A stretch of DNA of 64,000 nucleotides from Dendrobium chrysotoxum (Eukaryota > Streptophyta > Magnoliopsida > Asparagales > Orchidaceae). Of the stretch, positions 46,880-58,373 are shown in pieces. The stretch is from NCBI GenBank assembly GCA_019925795.1, contig CM034303.1:7316001-7380000 (forward strand), in the 5' to 3' direction. How positions within the stretch are numbered: the stretch's first letter is position 1; each line of letters opens with the position of its first letter. The position numbers were made by a program, and so were the translations under genes. Under the pieces are notes generated by a model. It was not told the origin of the DNA. It ran no database searches and saw nothing but the letters and a program-made list of their open reading frames with translations.

Positions 46880-49081
46880 CTATTTTGATGCCAACAAAAA
46901 AAAAATTAGATAATTATGAGCTTGAGAGGAAATTTTGTCTGCAATATTGCCAAAACTATTTTCAGGAAGATGTTATTTACCCAGCAGCGATGATATTGCA
47001 GAAGAGCACAGCAGGTACAGCTATTCCACCAAGTTGCTTAGCCTGCAAAGGTTGAAATGGACCAATTTGTAATAAACTTTATTTATTAGAATTGAATACA
47101 GTTCCAGCAGCTAAATAACCTTCCGCTCTTGGGTCAGTTCCAGCACCACGAATAACAAGCATTAGAATACAGGAGATAATGATCTCCCATACTAATGCTT
47201 GCAGGTTGCCAACAGGATTTGGCCCTCCAGGTAGTGTCAGCATTAAGCTAGTTTGTTCTCCATTAAATAGCCATGAAACCATCAGGCAAGCTATAGTTGC
47301 ACCTGTCAACTGAGCCATTGCATAGAATGGGACCTAGTAATTAAAAGACAAAGCATAAGTTAGAGAAACTCTAAAGTCCTGTATTTATTTTCAAACGCTG
47401 TGTGTTAGATTGAGATTAATTTTTACTACATTCGTCATTTATTTCATGCATCAAGTGCCATTCTAAGACTTCGTTGGGATAGCTTTCTTACTGCTTTCTA
47501 AAATAGTTTTTTAGTACAAGAATTTTTTGAACTAAAAAACTGTTTAAAAAGCAATAAGAAAGCTGTACCAAATGAAGCATAAGTATAGCTACACTATTAA
47601 ACAATAAATCTAAAGGTCTATTTGGGGCGGCTTTAGTTTCTTATAAAGATGGTTGTGAAGTTGTTGTGAGGAAAATAATTTTTCAAAGGCTGTTATGGTT
47701 ATTAAAATATATTCATTTTTAAAAAATAGGATGAAGGTTTTCTTATTGCTCACATAAATCAACAGTTCTGATTATAAAAAACAACTTATCACCACAAAAA
47801 ATTGAAAAATAGCAAGAACATAATAGGTAAATGGAAGTGAGATTGCGGCCTAAAAAGCAAAATAGTCAGAAAGCTACCCCAAATTAGCCCTAAAATTGGA
47901 GTCTGTTTGGAGTGTCTACAATTTTTTGTAAATGTGATTGTAAAACTGTTGTGTGTAATTAATGAAAATATTTCAAAACTATTATGAATATTATAAATAT
48001 TTTTTTTTAAAAAAAGTTGAACATCAGCTTTCAAACCACTATTCTCAAAAGCAGCTTTCCACAACAAAAAGTTCTAAAAGAAGTAAAAGAAGTAATAGAC
48101 AATCAGATCTGTGACAATGGTTTGAAAAACAAAGCAATGAAAAAGTTGCTCGAAATAAACCCTTAATCGTATAATCTAATAGTTTAAATGTATTGAAGAA
48201 TTATAATAAAATTAATCTTATCTTCATATAATAAGTATCAAAATATGTTCAAAGGATAACTGAAGAACCTGTTTCCATGGAAATAGTTTTGCAGTTGCTA
48301 AGCCAATTGTGACTGCCGGATTCATATGGCAACCAGAGATATGGCCGAAGGTGTAACCCATTGCTGCTATGGTTGCAGTCCATGTGAAAGCCACACCAAC
48401 AAATGTTATATCGTTGCGCTTGTCGGTGAATACTGAACTGCAACCGAGAAACATCATTATGAAAGTCCCCATTAGCTCAGCTACCATCTGCACGTTCAAA
48501 TTTAAGAGAGTAAAAAAAAATGTTTATAAGATAAATGAATGATTAATAACTTTTAAAAAAGCTCATAGATTTGCTGTGAGATTAATCCAATTCATGTTAT
48601 CATATATACAATAAACTTTAAAATAGTCTCCCGACTGTTTGCATATGAACAACTTAGATTTCGTTTGGAACTTTATCTTCTACTTTTCAAACCGTAACCG
48701 CAGTTTCAATTTGACCACTGCTTTTTCATTGCTTTTAGAAAGTTTTTGTGCTAGAAAGCTGTTTTATGTAGCAGCTTTCAAAAAAGTTACTTTCTCTATG
48801 ACAATGTTATAACCATCTTTAAAAAAGCTACAACCATCCCAAGCAGATTATTAATTAGTCCTAAAGTATCGCATTGCTCTAATTTAGTAGTTTGATTATA
48901 CCAAATTGATCCAAAATGAACTCTTTAGGACTAAATTGAGATCAACTTTGTATAGCCGAGGGACTAAATTGAGATTAATTTTATATCATAATTACAAAAT
49001 AAAAGGTCATTATAGATCAATTTTGTATAGTCTAGGGACTGAATTGAAGCACATACTTTAGGACTAACATGGCCACACAAG

Positions 49082-49136
<55 letters not shown>

Positions 49137-49268
49137 ATGCAATCAACTTGCCTTCTGTAGCAAAGATATGACTCTCTCCTTAGTAGAGAAACCCTTGTAA
49201 AATGCTGCCAGCAAAGATATGACTCTCTCCTTAGATGGAATAGAGAAACCCTTGTAAAATGCTGCCAT
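46612..49268 (-). CDS. NIP: NOD26-like intrinsic protein (NIP aquaporin), five exons
   Basis: Exons: 49152-49268, 48269-48487, 47100-47333, 46981-47042, 46612-46879. The joined frame of about 300 residues is a major intrinsic protein of the plasma membrane that conducts small solutes such as water, glycerol or metalloids. The two pore loops read SGCHMNPAVT and GASMNPARS, both with NPA. The Trp in GVAFTW, Ile in EIIIS, Ala in GAS and Arg after NPA suggest a subgroup-I-like selectivity filter (inference). Exon 4 is 62 nt, as I recall for NIP genes. Oddities: GC donor in intron 1, duplicated N-terminus, extended exon 3 and an SLSLSL tail coded by a (GA)n tract. Probably functional, but the exon 3 border is uncertain. 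Confidence 0.88.
46981..47042 (-). CDS. NIP: NIP exon 4 (62 nt)
   Basis: Acceptor TTTGCAG|GCTAAG, donor GCTGG|GTAAAT. It encodes AKQLGGIAVPAVLFCNIIAA and aligns with the canonical xGELAGLAVGSTVLLNVxxAG exon. It is phase 2 at the 3' end; joining A from exon 5 gives Gly. Confidence 0.88.
47100..47333 (-). CDS. NIP: NIP exon 3, extended at its 3' end
   Basis: Acceptor ACTAG|GTCCC. It encodes VPFYAMAQLTGATIACL through LVIRGAGTDPRA. In the family the exon ends after the TDxRA motif, but here GCG is followed by GAAGG, with no GT. The nearest in-phase donor is ACT|GTATTC, adding EGYLAAGT. AAG|GTTATT is a better site but gives a stop in exon 4. Confidence 0.7.
47467..47579. mobile_element. Tourist-like MITE 5 in NIP intron 2
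   Basis: GACTTCGTTGGGATAGC ... GCTGTACCAAATGAAGCA, foldback, flanked by TAA (47464-47466 and 47580-47582). Confidence 0.82.
47614..47890. mobile_element. MITE 6 in NIP intron 2 (277 bp)
   Basis: AGGTCTATTTGGGGCGGC ... GCTACCCCAAATTAGCCC, flanked by TAA (47611-47613 and 47891-47893). It has a longer interior than the other MITEs. Confidence 0.72.
47899..48162. mobile_element. MITE 7 in NIP intron 2
   Basis: GTCTGTTTGGAGTG ... GTTGCTCGAAATAAACCC. Together with MITEs 5 and 6 it fills most of the 935-bp intron. Confidence 0.6.
48269..48487 (-). CDS. NIP: NIP exon 2
   Basis: 73 codons: membrane helices 1-2 and loop B with NPA (residues 53-60 of the exon: CHMNPAVT). Acceptor GTGCAG|ATGG, donor AAACAG|GTTCTT. 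Phase 0 at both ends. Confidence 0.9.
48655..48848. mobile_element. MITE 8 in NIP intron 1
   Basis: GATTTCGTTTGGAACTTT ... ACAACCATCCCAAGCAGA, imperfect foldback with the core GCTAGAAAGCTGTTTTATGTAG. Confidence 0.55.
49085..49134. repeat. (GA)n microsatellite in NIP intron 1
   Basis: About 25 GA units lying 17 bp beyond the GC donor of intron 1. Confidence 0.95.
49152..49268 (-). CDS. NIP: NIP exon 1, with internal duplication and GC donor
   Basis: 39 codons from ATG 49268. The unit AAFYKGFSIPSKERVISLL is followed by AAFYKGFSTKERVISLL, an in-frame direct duplication (57 and 51 nt). The frame ends QK|MVAELMGTF across AAG|GCAAGT, a canonical rare GC donor. A GT reading nearby would break the frame. 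Confidence 0.75.
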
Positions 49269-49355
49269 AGTTACAGAGACTAAGAGACTCGCTGCTATTG
49301 AATTGTGAGTACGTAACAACAGCTATTGATGAAAAATAAGGAACCATGCTTCCAA

Positions 49356-49365
49356 CTTTTATATA
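49356..49365 (-). promoter_or_regulatory. Putative TATA box of the NIP gene
   Basis: TATATAAAAG on the minus strand, 88 bp upstream of the start codon. This leaves room for a leader of roughly 55-60 nt. Confidence 0.6.
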
Positions 49366-49368
49366 CAC

Positions 49369-50065
49369 TCGTACGCTACTTCAAATACAAGCTGGACAAA
49401 TTACCTGTCCAGCAATAAAATCATGAAATCAAAATTGCTACACAGAAGAAATTAATTATTTTTTTTTTCTTCTGGATTTGGTTTCGACGTTTTATGGCTT
49501 CTCTGACGTGCACTAACGTTTAGATATCCCATTTGAATGGGCTTCGTATGATATATCTATGGAATAATATATTGAGATAACATAAAATAAGAATAGATCA
49601 ACAATGTTGTCATTACTGATAATGCTTTTGGTTTTACTCAAATGAAACATTAATCCTTGGTTTTCAGAAGTAATGCTTCGTTTGTGACGGCTTTTAAAGC
49701 AGCTTTCTAGTTTTAGTGTAAAAAATAGTTTTGAGAAGAAAGCAGGAAGAAAGCTGACCCAAACGGTCAATAAATTTATAGCTTTTGTGTAAAAAATAGT
49801 TAATTTTGTAGGTAATGATCCATCTATACCGTATTGCACGGCTTAAACTTTGTCAAGCTGAGATCAAAGCCATTGTATTTCTTTATCAATTTTAGTGCTG
49901 AAGATTAATGATTTTAGGTGTTTCACTTAATTTTTTTGTTTGGGGGTTTGTTTCATTAATCTGGTGTCAAAGTAATCCAGCAGAACAATTTAGTTTCAAA
50001 GGGAATATTTTTGATTAATTTTGTATAGTCGAGAAACTAAGTCGAAGAAACATGATATATTTTAG
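49369..50065. other. Intergenic DNA upstream of NIP
   Basis: Contains MITE 9 at about 49673-49768 (GCTTCGTTTGTGACGGC ... GCTGACCCAAACGG). No gene. Confidence 0.55.
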
Positions 50066-50073
50066 GACTAAAT

Positions 50074-50532
50074 TAGGAGTGTCAAAATTGATTAACGAGT
50101 CCAGTTCAAGTTTGACTGAAATTTGACTATCCGAATTCACTCAATCCAAAACTTGAACATGTTTAATAAACAAGACAAAATGATTGACCTAAACATGACA
50201 CGTTGACAACTCAAATGACTCGAATATGACCCGATAACACATTTTGATTAAAAAAAAATATAACTTGTTAACTACAGAACTTGGGTAAATTATCAAAAAA
50301 AAAGTAGATTATACCGACAACCAAAATAATTTGAAGGAAAAAAAAAATTAAACAGATCACTTTCGGTCAAAATTTGATTCAAGGGTCAACCCAAATATGA
50401 CCCTTTTAATAAATGGGTTGGGATTTCGGACTTGAACTCGAACTGTTTATTAAACAGGTCAAACTAAATCCGAATTTCTTTAAGCCGTGTTTGGATTGAG
50501 TTGATGTGTCGGGTCATTTTTTGATACCTCTC
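50074..50532. mobile_element. hAT-type nonautonomous element 1
   Basis: TAGGAGTGTCAAAATTG ... GGGTCATTTTTTGATACC, flanked by GACTAAAT/CACTAAAT (50066-50073 and 50533-50540, 7 of 8). The interior holds inverted motifs of the TTTAATAAAYRGGTC kind. Confidence 0.78.
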
Positions 50533-50540
50533 CACTAAAT

Positions 50541-52132
50541 TGGCCATATAAACATATACAGATAATTGAAGGGCTATTTTAAAGTTTACCGCTAAATCTT
50601 AGCACCAATTGTACTTTAATATTGGTTATCATATTAAAAAAAAAACTGATAGAGCCAAGTGTTTTGTGATGGCTTTTAATATTGGTTATCATAGAGCCAA
50701 GTGTTTTGCAATAGCTAATTCAAATAAAAAAATGCACACCATCTGAAATAATGGAGAACAAATAAAAGGGTCTTTGCTATAATTGGCTATAAAAAGTTCA
50801 TCATAACTATCTGCCAAGGCAAAATGTTCACCATTTTGATATAACTTGGAACACTTACAACACAATATTGTGATGACTTAGATGAGATTTTACTAATTAT
50901 TCGCCAATTAAATGTGTGTAATCATATTTATTTTAGCTATTTTAACAATTTTTACACGCTAATTTAAAAGTGTTTGACCATGCAGAAACTTGGTGAATTC
51001 ATGTGTTTTCTAAGAGGAACAATTTGATGTGCTGACGCCAATATGTCACCACCCCGTCAAATTTGGAACTTTGGTGACGATCGACATGTATGTTTGGCAC
51101 ATCATATTCATCTTCCAAGACTTATACTTTTCGCAAAAGGTTCAATATACATACATTATTGATATTGAATCATATTGACAGGATCGATCGATGGCAAATT
51201 TTAAAATGTAACATTGTTCACATATTTCATTCATCCATTGCATTCATTAGTAGTCATGAAACCCTAATCCTTAGATGTTGTTGTGGTGCCATGAACTAAT
51301 TAAGCTGTTGTAATATGGTGCAACATCTCTGTAGTGCATGTCATCAATGTTATTCTCACTTAGTTTTGTGTCATGGTGATTGATGTTGCATTGTTGATAG
51401 AGCTCATATATGTTAACTGTTTCTATCATGTTGTTAAAGAAAATGATCATTATGCCTCAAAGATGTATGTTGTTTTACCATTAATGAAGATGAAATGAAT
51501 CTTTGTAATATTAGATTGGACCTTGATGCAAATCTCATTCATGAATCTATTCTTGCTCATTAATATTACATTGATTTTGTCTTTCAATCCTTTGTTCCTT
51601 CTTCCAGCCCACTTAGTCCTTGGTAATGCTAGTACAAAAATTTCTAGTTCAACAAAATTTGAACTAAAAAGTTGCTTTAGAAAGTAGTAAGAAAGTCGTC
51701 TCAAACGAAGCCATAGTTTCTCCTATTTCTTATGTTATGGTGGTTCTTTATAGATAAATAATAATTTGTTAAGACATCTTGGTTTTGTAAAGATTTTGGT
51801 TTGATTGTCCTGCCATTTTTTTTAAAAAACCTTGTGAGCATAATTATAATACAAACATCAACATGTGTTTCTTTCTTTATTTCATCAAAGGCCTGTGAGA
51901 AAGAGTACATATGCTTGTGTATTTAAAAATTAAAAGATAACTAAAGAGAGAGTACATTACATTTAGAAGGATAGATTCATTATCTTCATACATCTTTCAC
52001 TATCCATCATACCTTTTGAATGACTAAAATCAAAGTAATAGAATCCATTAGTAATATAAGAAATAGCTAAGTTGTGAATCATAATCATTTAAATATGTGA
52101 TGAATTGTGAAGATGTGTGAGATTAAGCGGCT
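50541..52132. other. Intergenic noncoding DNA
   Basis: A short duplication (TTTAATATTGGTTATCAT and AGAGCCAAGTGTTTTG) lies at 50613-50710, and a half MITE of the Tourist-like family at about 51627-51713. No gene is supported. Confidence 0.5.
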
Positions 52133-52140
52133 CTATCTGT

Positions 52141-52703
52141 TAGGGGTGTAAGTGAGCTGAGGTGGCTCAAGCTCGACTCGTTTATGGGCTTGCGAGTCAA
52201 GCTTATCGAGCTCGAGTTTGAGCATGACAAGGCTCGACTCGCGAGCTTGCGAGCCGGCTCGAATCCCACCTGTAGTTTAAAAAAATGTAATATTTCTAAA
52301 AATCCCACTTAATTTTGCGGACCGGGCGTCCGCCTCCCGCTTAAAATCTCGCTCATTCGTGTTGGATGTTCGCGCAATGAGGAGCTTCGTCGACTAGACG
52401 CGTTGGGCTCGAGGGAGTTTGCAGCCTGCACGAGGATGGCAACTCGCACGAGGCGTGCCGCGTGGGATGACCGCGGAAGATGACCGCGCATCTACGTGTG
52501 GGACAAGTGCGGAAGACCAGGAGTAGCTGGGATAAGATGTCAGAAGCTCGTGAGCCGACTAGAGCTCGTTTACAGTGGGACGAGCCGAGTTTGAGCTAGC
52601 TTTTTGAGCTCGATTCTAGCTCGAGTTTAAGCCCACCTTCCGGCTGAGGAGCCAAGATGGATAAGGTCAAAACTTGACTCGACTCAACTCATTTACATCT
52701 GTA
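52141..52703. mobile_element. hAT-type nonautonomous element 2
   Basis: TAGGGGTGTAAGTGAGC ... AACTCATTTACATCTGTA, flanked by CTATCTGT/CTATCTAT (52133-52140 and 52704-52711). Interior GC-rich, rich in AGCTCG words; its two minus-strand frames are not genes. Confidence 0.78.
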
Positions 52704-52711
52704 CTATCTAT

Positions 52712-53083
52712 TGACTTGTAACCCACGATCGAACCCAACCGCCGACCCCACTTGCCCATGATCTCAAAAACTGCCCTAACTTCTCACGGCATAAAAACAG
52801 ACGCCCTCTCTCATTTAGAGACAACAATCTGAACTCTCACACACACAAGAAAATCCCGCGACCTACCTCTCTCGATTGTCTCCTTCAGCCGCAAGCAAAG
52901 TTGAAGCCTCTCCAGTCCGTCTCAATCACCTTTCTTCTGCACTATAAGCCAAAGCCGCATGACCTCCATTCAACTCTTGCAAGCCCGACACCACACCTTG
53001 ACCACAAACCCAGCCGTCGATTTCCCTCCTTCGCTCCACTTGCAAGCACTAGACGGCCTAACCTTCTTTCGTCTTCCCTCTCA

Positions 53084-53084
<1 letters not shown>
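52712..53084 (+). other. CT-rich leader-like stretch
   Basis: Resembles a 5' UTR (CTCACACACACAAGAAAATCC) before the (TA)n tract. Short frames only; no recognisable protein. Confidence 0.3.

Positions 53085-53179
<95 letters not shown>
53085..53179. repeat. (TA)n microsatellite followed by (GA)n
   Basis: About 46 TA units, then a GA run to 53201. It encodes only YI dipeptide artefacts in four frames. Confidence 0.97.
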
Positions 53180-53181
<2 letters not shown>

Positions 53182-53229
53182 AAGAGAGAGAGAGAGAGAG
53201 ATAATAAAAGAGAAGGGAATTTTAAACAG

Positions 53230-53480
53230 GTGTCGAAGACCTATGCCATCTATCTTATATCCGATCAGGAATGCACAAATTGAAACCCCCGCGCCATTGA
53301 TCTTTGATTTGGGCGGGAAGATTTTTTTTAATTTGAAGGTCCCACACAGTTGTATCTTAGATCCTGGCGGGATAATCACTAATTTGAAGACTCCACACCA
53401 TCGTATCTTAGATCCGGGCGGGATGAATTTGATTTGAGAACTTCATGCCATTGTATCTTAGATCTGGACGAGAAGAACCA
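53230..53480. repeat. Tandem repeat of about 55 nt, four units
   Basis: Core TTAGATCCGGGCGGGATGAA preceded by CCACACCATYGTATC; diverged units lie at about 53255, 53345, 53400 and 53450. Confidence 0.72.
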
Positions 53481-54579
53481 AAGGCAAGTGCCTCCCAATC
53501 TCCCCTTGTGGGGAGTGGATGCCAGGAGGCTGCCAAAATGGAAAATGACAAAGGATGCCCACATAATTAATTTTAAAACAAAATTTTATCACCAAATTAA
53601 TTAAAATTTTAATTAAATTAAACAATTTTAATCGATTTAAAAAAAGGCAAAATAATATGATTCCAATTCTCTTGTATGGGTTTCTAATTCTAATACTTTC
53701 ATCGGATATAGATCAACCAAATGAGTTTCCTCATTAAACTTCCAAGTTATAAGATTTCTGCAGCGATTTCAACTCCCAATTTGGATATCAATATATCTAA
53801 TTATGCTACATTTGCTAGAATTCAACTTAAATAACTCAACATATTATGTGACACAAGATCATACTAATTTTCTTGCCTTAACATCAAAGTTATAGGGTCT
53901 CTTGTATTTAAATTGATCCTAAAGTCATGGGAGTATTTCTATTCATTTGTTTGGACTCAAAATCAAATGAGTGGACATATCTTTTACTCGAGAACAAAAT
54001 TATAGCAATATTTCTTATTCAACTTAAATTAACTATGAGTTTTCATTTCCTTTGACACCAAAAATTATTGGCTTACTTTGTGCTTTGCTTATTTAGTGAA
54101 GTCTTCTTTGTCGAAGTTATTCTAACACTATTTGAATTCAAGTTTACAACTCCATTAGCTATACTATTGCTAGGGGAAAATCATGAAAGCAATGATATTA
54201 ACAAGATATATGACTTTGAAAGAGAAGTTAAGTTTAGGCGGGCTATTCAATGTTGATAGTCATGTCAAGATTTGTATTATCTATATAATTGATTGCTTAT
54301 GTGAGTTAGAGTCCCCTAAGAGAGATTTGATGTGTAAAATACATTATGTAAGAACTGTGAATTAAATGCAAGTATGGATGCCTTATATTAACATACCAAT
54401 CATAAGGCAAATGCATTATACATAAAGCAAATACATATAGATCATGTAAGTATAAAATGCAAAATAAATTACGCATATGTGTATAAGCATTAGTCAATGT
54501 GTTAAATCCATCACACAAATACACTAAAATATTTTTCTCGTATGTGCTCCAACGTCACATCTAATTCCTAAATTTAAAG
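53481..54579. other. AT-rich noncoding DNA
   Basis: Nothing is supported beyond short ATACATATAG-like words near 54400-54450. Confidence 0.45.
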
Positions 54580-55930
54580 ATCTGAAAATGCTGTGCGGGT
54601 CAAATATTCTAAGCTTCATCCTCCTCTTTGAAAAGGACTAGAGTCAACATAACTTGAAATAACTAACGAATGACTAATTACCAATCTACTATAACTCTTC
54701 AAAGGCTCTCTAAATGAAATTCATCATAAAACACATTTCATTTTATCATTCGTATAACCATCAATTGTGAAACTCGATCCTTTTTTAGTGGGTGAAAAAA
54801 TTGACAATGTTCAAACAACCAATTATCTAAAACCCCGATGATGGTTGTGTTCGCAGCTAATCTCAATCGGAGGGACCATAAACTTTTAAAATACCTCCCA
54901 AATTTCTACAAAAATACAAGTGATTGCTACATTACTCCGATAATGGCCATGTTAATAGATAATCTGAACTAGAGGGGTTAAATCTCAAAACCACTAAAAG
55001 TATAAGTCCTTAAAATGAAATCTATTGCCTAAAATTTTAAAACTAAAATACATCCAACTCCTGCAATCATTTGTTGGGGTGATAAATTTGAAATTAATCT
55101 CAGCTCACAAAGAGTGAATGTCATGTTAGGTGTATCACTAAGATTCATCCTCAAATAGTTTATTGTTAGCATGGGCGTTACACATTCCCTCTAATCGAGT
55201 GATTTTACCGCAAAATGGCACCATTATATTACCATCACAGCCAAAGCCCATATGTTCCCTAATGGCGTGAAACTCTTGCGTAATGAATCATATGGTATAT
55301 TCGATAGGCATAAGGCCCTCTGTCAGTTAAGGTGGATTCAGATCTATCTCCTTAGACAAGCACCATCCCAAGTCTACAAGGTATTCTTGGATGAAGCAAC
55401 CAATGGCAGCCAATACGATGCTTTATGTCAGGTTGAGTTGACTACCTTCTCTGACTAAGTAGATCATGGATCATGATAGCTCGAGATGATGGAGCTATGG
55501 GAACTTGATCGGGCTCGTCTTCATTTCCCCATCCCCTATTTTTAAGCTTATGGTGATAACCTTCAAAATTCAAATTTAAATTCAAATTCTAAAATTATTA
55601 CTATTATATGTTGGGTTTGCAACCTATATGACCTATCTTATGACAAGCCTTAATCAAAAGTTCCCTCTCGTTACTGAGAGGGGTAATTAACTATAAGGGC
55701 TCGTGCCTATAGGAAACTAGAACTCAAATTATAAAGTCCTCATAAAATTAGGGCGAAATCTCTGGGTAGTGTCTTATCTATAAACCCAATCTGTATTCTA
55801 AAAATTTACTTGAAACTTAAATTTGTTAAAACTCTCCCCACCACAAACAAAAGAGAAAGAGCCGTAGCAGAGAAGTTGGGGCGCAGAATTTTTGGAGCCC
55901 ATAGATTTCCGGTGACTCTACTGAGGACTG
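54580..55930 (+). repeat. Family A LTR-like repeat, copy 2
   Basis: Matches 340-1735 block by block. It includes two tandem hairpin units (ACCCCGATGATGG...GGAGGGACC at about 54832, and CTCCGATAATGG...GAGGGGTT at about 54935; period near 100). It ends with GGTGACTCTACTGAGGAC (about 55910), close to the TGGCGACTCTGCTGGGGA priming site of Tat-type LTR elements. No coding capacity. Confidence 0.72.
55663..55755 (+). other. Hairpin module, copy 2
   Basis: Hairpin I CCCTCTC-GTTACT-GAGAGGG (55663-55682, 7 bp), linker TAATTAAC, hairpin II CTATA...TATAG (55691-55712) with an A-C mismatch next to it, and a very weak hairpin III (CCT...AGG). Then GAAATCTCTGGGTAG as in copy 1. Confidence 0.7.
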
Positions 55931-56134
55931 GTTTCTCTTTCTATCTTTAACTAGTTATACATAAATTATAATAGTAATTAAGTTATTAAAATCTAACCAA
56001 ATTCATTAAAATTAAGGTTTTGAAATAATGTCATTAGATAAAATTTATTGTATATATTTCATTCTGTCTAGTCTCTATATTTTGAAAGTATGAGGTGATA
56101 TATCAACTCCTGATTACTCACACTTATCTTTCAT

Positions 56135-56690
56135 TTGTGCACAAAAGAACTACAAAATACTCCTTTTACCATCCAACTGGGATGTGATGCTAGCATTCAG
56201 CTAGCCAATGTCAATACTGGAAACTCTGAAACCACCATTCAATTTGGTGGATTACAATTCTCTGCAATTCCTGTCTACGGCATGCATACTAGAGGGCCTA
56301 CCAAGAGACCTAACACTGTTGAAGTTTATGTATGACATGCCTATTCCGTACAATAATAATGAGTAGCTAGAACTATTACTGCTAAAGCAGTTCAACAAAA
56401 CAAAACTTCAGTCTTTGAGAGGCTTTCATATCCTAAAGTTTTAACTATGAAGAGAACTGTTGTCAAGCAGAAAACTTCATCGATCTTATCGAGTGCCATC
56501 ACACTACTAATTGTGCCTTTTGTACCAGGGAGGTATGATCATGAAGCTTCCTCATCTAAAGGAAGATTATTAAGAAGGCAAAAGAGAAAGATGAATGCAG
56601 CCCGACAACCATTAGCTGTACATATGTCTACGCTACCAGCATTAGAGCTAGAAATAAGCTTTCCTACCCAAAAAAGTTTACAAATCTAAA
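56135..56690 (+). pseudogene. Possible gag-protease linker remnant
   Basis: Frames contain TSVFERLSYPK, a motif style I associate with Tat/Athila Gag C-terminal regions, and LGCDASIQLANVNT. The remaining sequence is unrecognised. Its position 3' of family A copy 2 and its priming site would fit one element with internal deletions. Confidence 0.35.
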
Positions 56691-56999
56691 ATGGTAAAGA
56701 CGAATAGATTTATTGGCGAATTAAAAGAGTCATTTTGTGAATAACAACAACAAGCTCTTGTCCCTCAATAGAAGAAGCATGAAACTCTGTCCGCTTGGGT
56801 GCATATAGTTCTTAAAGCTGTAAAAGAAAATGGCTTGATAAAGAAGAGGTATCATTTCTGTCTCCTTCCACAATGTTCTTCCTATCGCATCCGATCAGCT
56901 TTTATTGAGAAGGTAATCTTCCTTCCATTTCATGAGTCTATTGTTCAAACTTTAGGGTTAATTAGAAGATGTATGGAGATTGTTTATAGTTTAGGGCTT

Positions 57000-57187
57000 T
57001 TTAAGTGATAGAAAAGTTTCCCTTAAGCTTTTGTGACAAATCTGTTCTGTTGCAAATACTTTTGCAATGCGGGTTTTAACAACGAAATCAATTCTGTAAC
57101 AAATCCGTTGTAAACCAAGATTTACGATGGATTTCTCTTATTTTGTGGTAGATTATTACGCCGCAAAAAGCTGAATTTCTTGTAGTG
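57000..57187. mobile_element. CACTA (En/Spm) terminus
   Basis: The sequence ends AGCTGAATTTCTTGTAGTG at 57187, the complement of the CACTACAAGAAA terminus. Subterminal repeats AACAAATCYGTT precede it. The partner terminus is not seen, so the left boundary is arbitrary. 56691-57000 has open frames without a recognised domain. Confidence 0.72.
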
Positions 57188-58090
57188 ATGGTGAAAATGT
57201 GTGAGATTAAGTGGCTTTATCATTATAAACAGATCAAAGCCAATCTCCTCTATGTGTATGTATGTGTGTGAGTGCGCACAAGTGTGCCTATATGCATGTG
57301 TTTTGTTGAGTTTGACTTAGCTCATTAATTAGTTTGGTGAATTTGATCCAAGAGCTAAGAAAAATTGAGTTGATATCTAAATAATCATCTACCTTTTAGT
57401 CAAATTCACAATCCTATTCTTACATGATATATTTTAATTTATCAAGAAGCTATGCATGCTAAATAATATGCTAGTAAAGCTATGTTATACGATAACTTAA
57501 ACATTTATATATTAACAATTTTGTGTAGGTATTATTCTAGTGAGCTTCCTAGTGTTAACAATTTTGTTAATCTGATCTACATTTATATATTCAGCTGCAT
57601 ATATGATCGCGTTTTGATATTATTTTCCACCATACTTTATAACATTTTCAATAGAAAGTATCCATTCAAATTTTTATAACAACATAATTCACTTGAAGCA
57701 CAACACTCATGCAATATGATTGTTGAGTGCTTAATATTCTTAGGCTTCATTTGAGATGACTTTCTTATTGCTTTTTAAAGTAGCTTTCTAGTAAAAAAAT
57801 TAAAGCCATCCCAAACGAATCCTTAATGTTTAATACATTTTAAAATGGTTTTTAGTGCTAGTGTGCTGGCTTAGAGCTGTGGCTCTTGTTTAAGTTGGAT
57901 GTCCTAAATTTAAGTAATTGTCGGAGTTCCATGGAAGGGATATTCTCTTTAAGGATTTTTTAAGTACTATTTATCTTTAATCATCTTCTGGATAATTAGT
58001 CAACTAAGCTATCATTGCAATTTTTTGAACTATTGAATAGCCGAGCTCAACATAAAGAGAATAATAGAGAAAGGAATGTAATGTTGTAAT

Positions 58091-58180
<90 letters not shown>

Positions 58181-58373
58181 CTTGAAGTAAGTATATCTAG
58201 ATTGACTAAGGAAAGTTTGTTAAGATTTGTACACTGTAAATGGCACTGCACATGGGTGATAACTAAATGTGGTAATGGTAAACGTTCCCTGTTACAACAT
58301 ATTATTTATGTATGCTAACAGCCCCCCTCAAATTAATGATCTAAGGAATTGATCGTTAGTTTACGTTTAAGGG
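57188..58373. other. Noncoding DNA with MITE 11 and (TA)n
   Basis: MITE 11 at 57743-57822 (GGCTTCATTTGAGATGAC ... GCCATCCCAAACGAATCC) is flanked by TTA on both sides. (TA)n spans about 58096-58176. No gene. Confidence 0.7.

Noticed and set aside
53085..53379. Frames with long YI repeats
   Set aside because: Translation of (TA)n.
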